This document shows, one piece after another, positions 58,806 through 64,000 of a stretch of 64,000 nt of DNA; position 1 is the first letter of the stretch, and each line of letters begins with the position of its first letter. The stretch is taken from assembly GCA_030374765.1 (NCBI GenBank), contig JARGXX010000095.1, forward strand, positions 1,426,001 to 1,490,000. Direction: 5' to 3'. The position numbers and the translations under genes are program-made. The DNA comes from Agarophyton chilense (lineage: Eukaryota; Rhodophyta; Florideophyceae; Gracilariales; Gracilariaceae). The notes under the pieces are model-generated. The model saw nothing but the letters and a program-made list of their open reading frames with translations, did not search any database and was not told the DNA's origin.

Positions 58806-59386
58806 TCAACTGACAAACCCGAATCTCGGTGAACTTCTGCTCAGTGGGGCTTCATATTTCAGTGAAGAGAGTAACGGGACTGCTGAAGCAGGGTGCTGCA
58901 GCGGTTCGGGCATAAAAGGTACGGTTGTTCCTTGATCCAGTTCCACTTCTCGATTCTTCGGACGAATTGATTCGACAAATCCGTTGCAGTTGTCACATCC
59001 CAAAACGACTGGTGCTGCTAACGTGAAGCACACGATAAATATAAAATGAAAACATGATTTTCTAGCCTAAAGACAAGTCGTACAGTACCAAGAGATTTTA
59101 TCGGTTTCTTGTTTGCATCCCGGATATCCGGGAGCTCTGTCTTTTGGATTCCAGCTCGCTCGTCGGTTCGAAGTTCAGACAATCCGATAAAGTTCGGACT
59201 GGCTCCTGTATCCAAGACAGCCAGTCGGCGTGATAAAAGTGATTGAGACAAGCCCACATCGGCATATAACTTGTAATTTTTACGGGCCATGACCATGACG
59301 TACTCAGCCCTTCTCGTTTGACACACATATCGACTCCGAGAGCGTTCTAAAGTACAGTTGAGCTCAACTCGTTTGGTGATTTCCAA
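58806..59386 (-). pseudogene. Aspartic protease remnant of the decayed element
   Basis: Two overlapping frames together cover the protease: AVLDTGASPNFIGL in the first (59018-59386) and LAAPVVLGCDNCNGFVESIR in the second (58806-59033). Segments VMVMARKNYKLYADVGLS and GCDNCNGFVESIRP align with the intact protease at 46500-46900. A frameshift lies near 59030. Confidence 0.75.
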
Positions 59387-60985
59387 AGATCTATCTGTCT
59401 TTAGAAGGAACTTCGGTTTAATTTACCGTAAGTGGGGCCATTTCAGTTCCCTGGTCGCCGTTATGGGCTCGATCAGAACCGACCATGTGAGGGCTTCCTT
59501 ACTTAATTGTTCGAACGAGAGGTATTATATTTCGCCATCTCGGCGTTACTTCCACCTCGAAAGGCAGCAACCTGTCATGGTTTAGTGTTTTGAAGTCCAC
59601 GGGGACCTCTTCGGGAATGATCCGAAATAACCCACGCTCTGGTTTTCCAACATGACTGACCTGGTACACGGATGCGCTCTGCTTCCGAGAGGGCTTCATA
59701 ATTAAAAAAAAATCAATATAACTCCCTGACCGATATGGTACATTCTGATGACAGATGTTGTCTTCCGCATCAACTCTAGCATATCAGACCATCCCTGTTC
59801 TTTCTCAGCTGACTCTGATTCTGACCACGGCTACCGACCAATCCTGGCTTCTTTGAAGTGAGTCCTTCTGCGGGCGGGACCATCGCATACCTCTGTAAAA
59901 GTATCGGGGCTGCTCCATTACAAGCCTCTCATCCTGCGTGAGAGATTCAGTAGACGGCAATTCCGTAGTAGGTACCGAACCTTCTGGTTCGTCCTGATAA
60001 TGAAGTGCGTCCTCAATGGATTGGCTTGCCTCATGTAGCGTATGCTTCGAGACGCGCAAGTACTCTGGAGATTCCAGATGCAATGATTTGCTTTGCTTCA
60101 AAGTGTGCTTGGGATCTCTCTTTGCCAGCGGGTATGTTCCCAAGTTACGGGACCCACCGCGACGAGCGCAAACGGCTTCACCTTCAGCCTATGCATACTG
60201 AACTAATTCCAAAATGATAAAACGAGCATGATTCTACCGATAAAGGGCTACTAATGACTTGATAGTCAGATCAAAGCCATCGACGAATAGCGCCATCTTA
60301 TCATCGGTAGAACGAACATTTCCACAAGGGGTGGCGGCATTGTTTAGTCTTGAACTGTATTCAACTTCTTTCACACCAGACTCCTAGAGAGCCTACCTAA
60401 GATTCAGGATAGCTTCTCTAATTGAGTTCAACGTGGCATATATACACAGGAGATACTGCACAGCTTCTTCCGAAGTGGTGACTCCACCTTCGTCAACCGC
60501 CGTAAATGAACCACTCACAGCGCGGTATTGCTTGAAAGCAATTCGAGTTAGAAAATATAGAAGAGCCACGAATACTTGAGTTTCACTCATTCTCTAAGTG
60601 TCGGCTTCCGCAACAAATCGCTTCAAGAACTCGATCAAGAGTATGGGATACTTCCCAGAAAACTTAAGATCATAGAGTTCAATCTTCAAACGCTTAATGT
60701 TATCCCTGACTTTCGCCGTTTCGCGACCAGATCTCTTGATTTTTCCGACCTTCAACAGATATATGCGGTAATTCACAATCTTCCGATAAAACGAATTGGT
60801 GCACGGAAGGGGCTTCAGACCTTTGTAAGCCTGTCTTTTCTTGCGATTCGAAAATGATTGACTGATTGACCAATCTTCTTTCTTTTTGATCTACGAGTGT
60901 CATCTTCGCTTGAACCACCATCCTCTAATGAGCTGTCCTCTTCGGAATTGTCCCAGTTACAATAACGCTCCTCTGAACTATCGGA

Positions 60986-61594
60986 TTATTCTTCATTGTA
61001 ACTGTTACTTGTGAAATTCCTTGATTCCGAACGTTTCGAAGAAAGCGAATCCCCCTTCGGTTTATTTTTGCGCGATTGCGCTTCGCCAACTATCAAAAAG
61101 GCATTCTGAACTTTCGGGTGCAGAAAGGATAATGGTGCGTTCACCACAGATTCCAATCGCTCCGAGCAAAGGTTGACATGCGAGAGGACCTTCTCAACAG
61201 TGACTGGCAATGCTAGTAAAGCCCCATTGGCATTTCTCTGGTCTTCTAGCAAATGATTAAGATCTTTTCGGAATGTCCCAACTGTATCAGCCATCCGATC
61301 TGATTCTAATTTTCGGTTCGTCAGGGCAACATGCTCCCTTTCTACCGTTTTCAAAGATGATCTTAAAAAGTTAACTTGACTTTCCATTTGCTCCAGACGG
61401 AACTTCTGCATCGCATATTTCGCACGGAGTTGTTGCAATTCACCTCGAAAGATTTTCCCTCCTGTAGTATCCGCTCTAGCGGAGAGAGCAGACACCTGCG
61501 ACAGCGTTCGGGCTGGAGATGGGTCGCTAGCGGCGAAGGAAACGGGGTGGTAGAGCCACAACACCAGCGAGCTGGAAGTGGGGTGTAAGGCCAC
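60986..61594 (-). pseudogene. gag N-terminal fragment of the decayed element
   Basis: A 202-codon frame with a hydrophobic start, then a coiled coil (LQQLRAKYAMQKFRLEQMES) and KVEKVLSHVNL-like helices, matching the position of the coiled coil in the plus-strand gag. It ends in a basic Ser-rich linker. The capsid fragments follow at lower coordinates in other frames. Confidence 0.6.
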
Positions 61595-63443
61595 TACTCG
61601 CCAGCGAGTGTGAAAAGTGCAACTGTAAAACGTTGATGGAACGTAGGTACGAGACGGTTCGTGAAGTGGTTTCGGGCTGACTATCTATTATAGCTTGTCT
61701 GGATCTCCGGTTAAGGAATCATAAGCGAGGAACAGAAAAGTCATGATTTCCATGTTGTCTCCTTTAATTGGAGTCGGCGCTCACCTCTGGTACACTATAT
61801 ACTGTGCACCAGGGTGAGTGCCCAAATAAATATATAAATAATACCCAGTGGTCAGCTACTTAGCCAAACCACTGTATGGGTACGGTCCCTAATGGACGTC
61901 TAGCTACAAAGGGTAGTAAAGCCCTCCACGTGCATCGCCACTACATGCGCCGTTGCCAATATGGCATTCCCCTAAAAAGGGTCGCTACTATGCGCGCGCC
62001 GTGGTACTATACTCGACCCATGACGCCACGTGATCCACCAAGACATTCTGCGTCTAGGCATCCTATGCAGGATGCCGCTTCATATCACAATGCTGATGAT
62101 AACACTCACTCATGAGTTCCAACCGCGACTTCGCGAAAAGCCAACCTATCGGATTCCCCGACATAGTAGAATACTACACCTCTCAAGAAATCACGTATGG
62201 ATGAGGAAAAATCCTCTTGAGCCACCGTCGTCGGTAACTCCGAAGGTGTGCCATTGCCTCTTGTTGAACTCTCTTGGCTTTTCGCCTGACGGTATAGGTG
62301 CATTTCAGGCTCTGCAGAGGTGGCTAAACGGGGTACAACTGACTCGGGATCATCCCTACTCGAGCGGCTTCTCGTAGACATCGTGACCCAATGCCAACTG
62401 CTAAAACAGACCACCAAATGCGAATACGAAACAAAATTTCACAAAATGAAAACAAAAGATATTGCAATCGATACAACCAAAATCGATGACGGTAACGAAC
62501 GATGATTCACAAATCTTCACAAATAAACATCGGGTTGACCGATGAACACAGCGACCGGTTAGATCCAGTTCGGAATGTCTCCTGACAAAACAGATTCCGT
62601 GATGAAGGTTCAAGTTTCTGCTCAATGGTTGATGTATCTCGTACAGGAATCCGACGAGGACTCAATGACATGCAAGAAACAAAAGTTTCTGTCCGAGCGA
62701 CAAATTCTTACATAACATTGTGCTTTTTTCTGAGTCTTATAATTCGGAAGACTAGTTGATGGGGTATTGCACGAAAGAATATAAGGTTCTCGATAGCGGT
62801 TAGATATATAAAGAAAACACCGCGGGAAGTGGGCGCCGCCGTGCGAGCGAATGTCCTTAAAAGACGGAAAAAGGATTGTGAAAGAGGCTGGTTGGGTGAG
62901 TCGGAAAAACGAAACGATGCGCGCAGACACCACACAATGTTTCAAGTACGACGGTTCATAAAACACACGAGATCGGTTTGACAACTGTTGCACACTCACA
63001 AAAAGAACAACAAGACAACGAAAGCAACACAAAAAACAAACAGTAATGAAAGCCGCAAACAGCGCGAAAGGAGAGGATATTCTCGGAACAAGAGCCATAG
63101 CTCAAATGCGATTTTCACAGAGGCTATAGGTGCTTCTAAGTCGATGGTAACTTAAGGATTTCTAGCGATCACAAAGATGGTGTTAAGTTGGTTTGCCTCT
63201 GCCTTCCTCACCCGGGGCCAAGGGCGCTTTTTGTGACAGGGGGCAAAAGAGCTACTGTAATTTAATGTCTACACTGTGGTGCGCTTTTATGTAATTATTC
63301 TAAAATAAACGAAAAAAAATTTGGTGGTCACCCCCTACAAGTGTACAGTAGTACAGTGCTACTAATTAAAACCTAACTTCCAGTCTTCCCATGATCTATT
63401 CTTCTCATAATATCTCGTCACAGAGTTCAGTAACAAGAATAGC
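61595..63443. other. Transposon-derived region with a hairpin, no clear gene
   Basis: Contains an imperfect hairpin (about 61780-61818), a 103-codon Ser-rich minus frame (62106-62417, gag-leader-like), a 158-codon hydrophobic minus frame (62622-63098) without motif, and the repeat at 63205-63315 resembling 53410-53510. Confidence 0.45.
63205..63315. repeat. Dispersed repeat, copy 2
   Basis: Shares with 53410-53510 the blocks AATGTCTACACT, AGAGCTAC or AGGAGCTAC, and AAT-ATTC in the same order and spacing. It may be the end of a retroelement LTR. Copy 1 is at about 53410-53510. Confidence 0.5.
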
Positions 63444-63797
63444 TTAGACTGTGCCCAGTTGGCCGAATATGAACATGGGTTTGAGTTTGGGATGGGATTT
63501 GAACAATATATGATAGGGTGAGACGCCGATGGTGGATTGATGCATGAGGTTGTACTTGAAAATGGTGTCCCGTGCGGCATCTTTCCAATACTCGTCGGGT
63601 AGTCCTGCTCTTTGGAGTAGTGCTCTGAACGACTCCATGATGGTGCGGTTTGATCGTTCGACTATCCCATTTTCTTGAAATTGATGCGGAGTACGGAGGT
63701 GGCGTCTGATGTTTTGGTTGTAGTATATGATTTTCATTTTTTGTGATGCGTATTCTTTCGCATTATCACTGCGAAAATCTTTGAATGGATGACACAT
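63444..63797 (-). pseudogene. Ty1/copia integrase fragment
   Basis: A 117-codon frame on the minus strand with FRSDNAKEYAS, RTPHQFQENGIVERSNRTIM, ESFRALLQRAGLPDEYWKDA and TIGVSPYHILFKSHPKLKP. These are the second half of the copia integrase core (Asp, then the catalytic Glu in GIVER) and its C-terminal part. It stops at 63444 and no reverse transcriptase follows nearby. It is a fragment from a separate family from the gypsy elements. Confidence 0.85.
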
Positions 63798-63906
63798 GGT
63801 GTGCTTGATAACGATAAAGATGTATGGTTTTTTTTTTCTTCCTCTCTGCTCTAAAGTTGAAAATTCATATCTTGAATGAATTTCAGTTACCTATAAAGAG
63901 AAAATT

Positions 63907-63948
63907 TGGCCTCATATGAGGCCAATCTGGCCTCAAGTGAGGCCAATT
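63907..63948. repeat. Two adjacent GGCCTC palindromes
   Basis: TTGGCCTCATATGAGGCCAA (63907-63926) is a perfect 20-bp palindrome. It is followed by a near-copy with centre AAGT (about 63930-63948). The two may form alternating hairpins. Function unknown. Confidence 0.8.
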
Positions 63949-64000
63949 CTCCGGGTGTGTAGACACCAGGCGATGTTCTCGCATACATCGGCTACCTGGC

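Larger units (their letters stand above)
54512..61594 (-). mobile_element. Decayed gypsy-like retroelement with integrase remnant (minus)
   Basis: Read on the minus strand, blocks appear in order: gag N-terminus (60986-61594), gag capsid fragments (60393-60921), protease (58806-59386), a linker resembling the pre-RT region (58531-58725), RT fragments (about 57700-58370), RNase H traces (about 57150-57605), integrase zinc-finger and core (56022-56644), then a long charged tail (54818-55615, 54512-54817). All blocks carry frame breaks and stops. It is related to the plus-strand element (shared protease and pre-RT blocks) but older. LTRs were not identified. Confidence 0.7.

Noticed and set aside
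62622-63098. 158-codon hydrophobic minus ORF
   Set aside because: No motif, in a transposon-derived zone, and composition explains the hydrophobic look; kept only as part of the region note.

Overview
The window looks like nuclear DNA of a photosynthetic eukaryote, most plausibly a multicellular red alga; this is inference. The left part is gene-dense, with mostly single-exon genes on both strands. Several products look plastid- or mitochondrion-directed: a DUF1995/LPA3-like protein, a plastid-type membrane protein, biotin synthase, an FAHD1-like hydrolase and a UQCC5/SMIM4-like factor. The three genes with convincing GT-AG introns (HAD phosphatase, cytochrome c, FAHD1) have short introns (64-199 nt) crowded near the 5' end. 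A tRNA-Met gene appears to carry two introns, one in the T-loop; such ectopic tRNA introns are known from red algae such as Cyanidioschyzon.

Layout. 0.2-36.1 kb holds about 20 host genes: a divergent protein kinase, DUF1995 protein, signal-peptide/coiled-coil/multi-span membrane protein, PPIH-type cyclophilin, tRNA-Met, biotin synthase, ABM-like plastid protein, Nse4 (SMC5/6 kleisin), an N-myristoylated coiled-coil protein, a long Q-rich protein, UQCC5-like, MLF-like, an AGC kinase, two tRNA-Gln genes flanking a leucyl aminopeptidase/hemerythrin-like pair, a plastid-type membrane protein, RING-H2 protein, HAD phosphatase, cytochrome c, a secreted Cys-rich protein and FAHD1. No operon logic applies. 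Divergent pairs (DUF1995/membrane protein; aminopeptidase/hemerythrin) share short upstream regions.

36.6-64 kb is a transposon accumulation. A pogo/Tc1-mariner-like element (36619-43046, TA target duplication, 27-bp inverted ends) is split by a complete piggyBac-like element (36687-40999, TTAA duplication). The piggyBac element has an intact 677-aa transposase, a convergent 180-aa accessory ORF and three 26-bp sub-terminal palindromes.

Next is a chromodomain-bearing Ty3/gypsy-type LTR retroelement (43136-51557). Its LTRs differ by about a dozen substitutions. It has several stops between its domains and no recognisable integrase core. Its 3' LTR abuts a reverse-strand gag of a second gypsy-like element (51.56-52.8 kb). 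A third, heavily decayed gypsy-like element on the minus strand (about 61.6-54.5 kb) still has an integrase. The window ends in a Ty1/copia integrase fragment.

Most notable are the two-intron tRNA-Met, the nested DNA transposons with an accessory ORF, the integrase-less chromodomain retroelement, and a pair of related structured inverted-repeat elements at 12.44-12.75 kb. Everything here is read by eye; no search was run.
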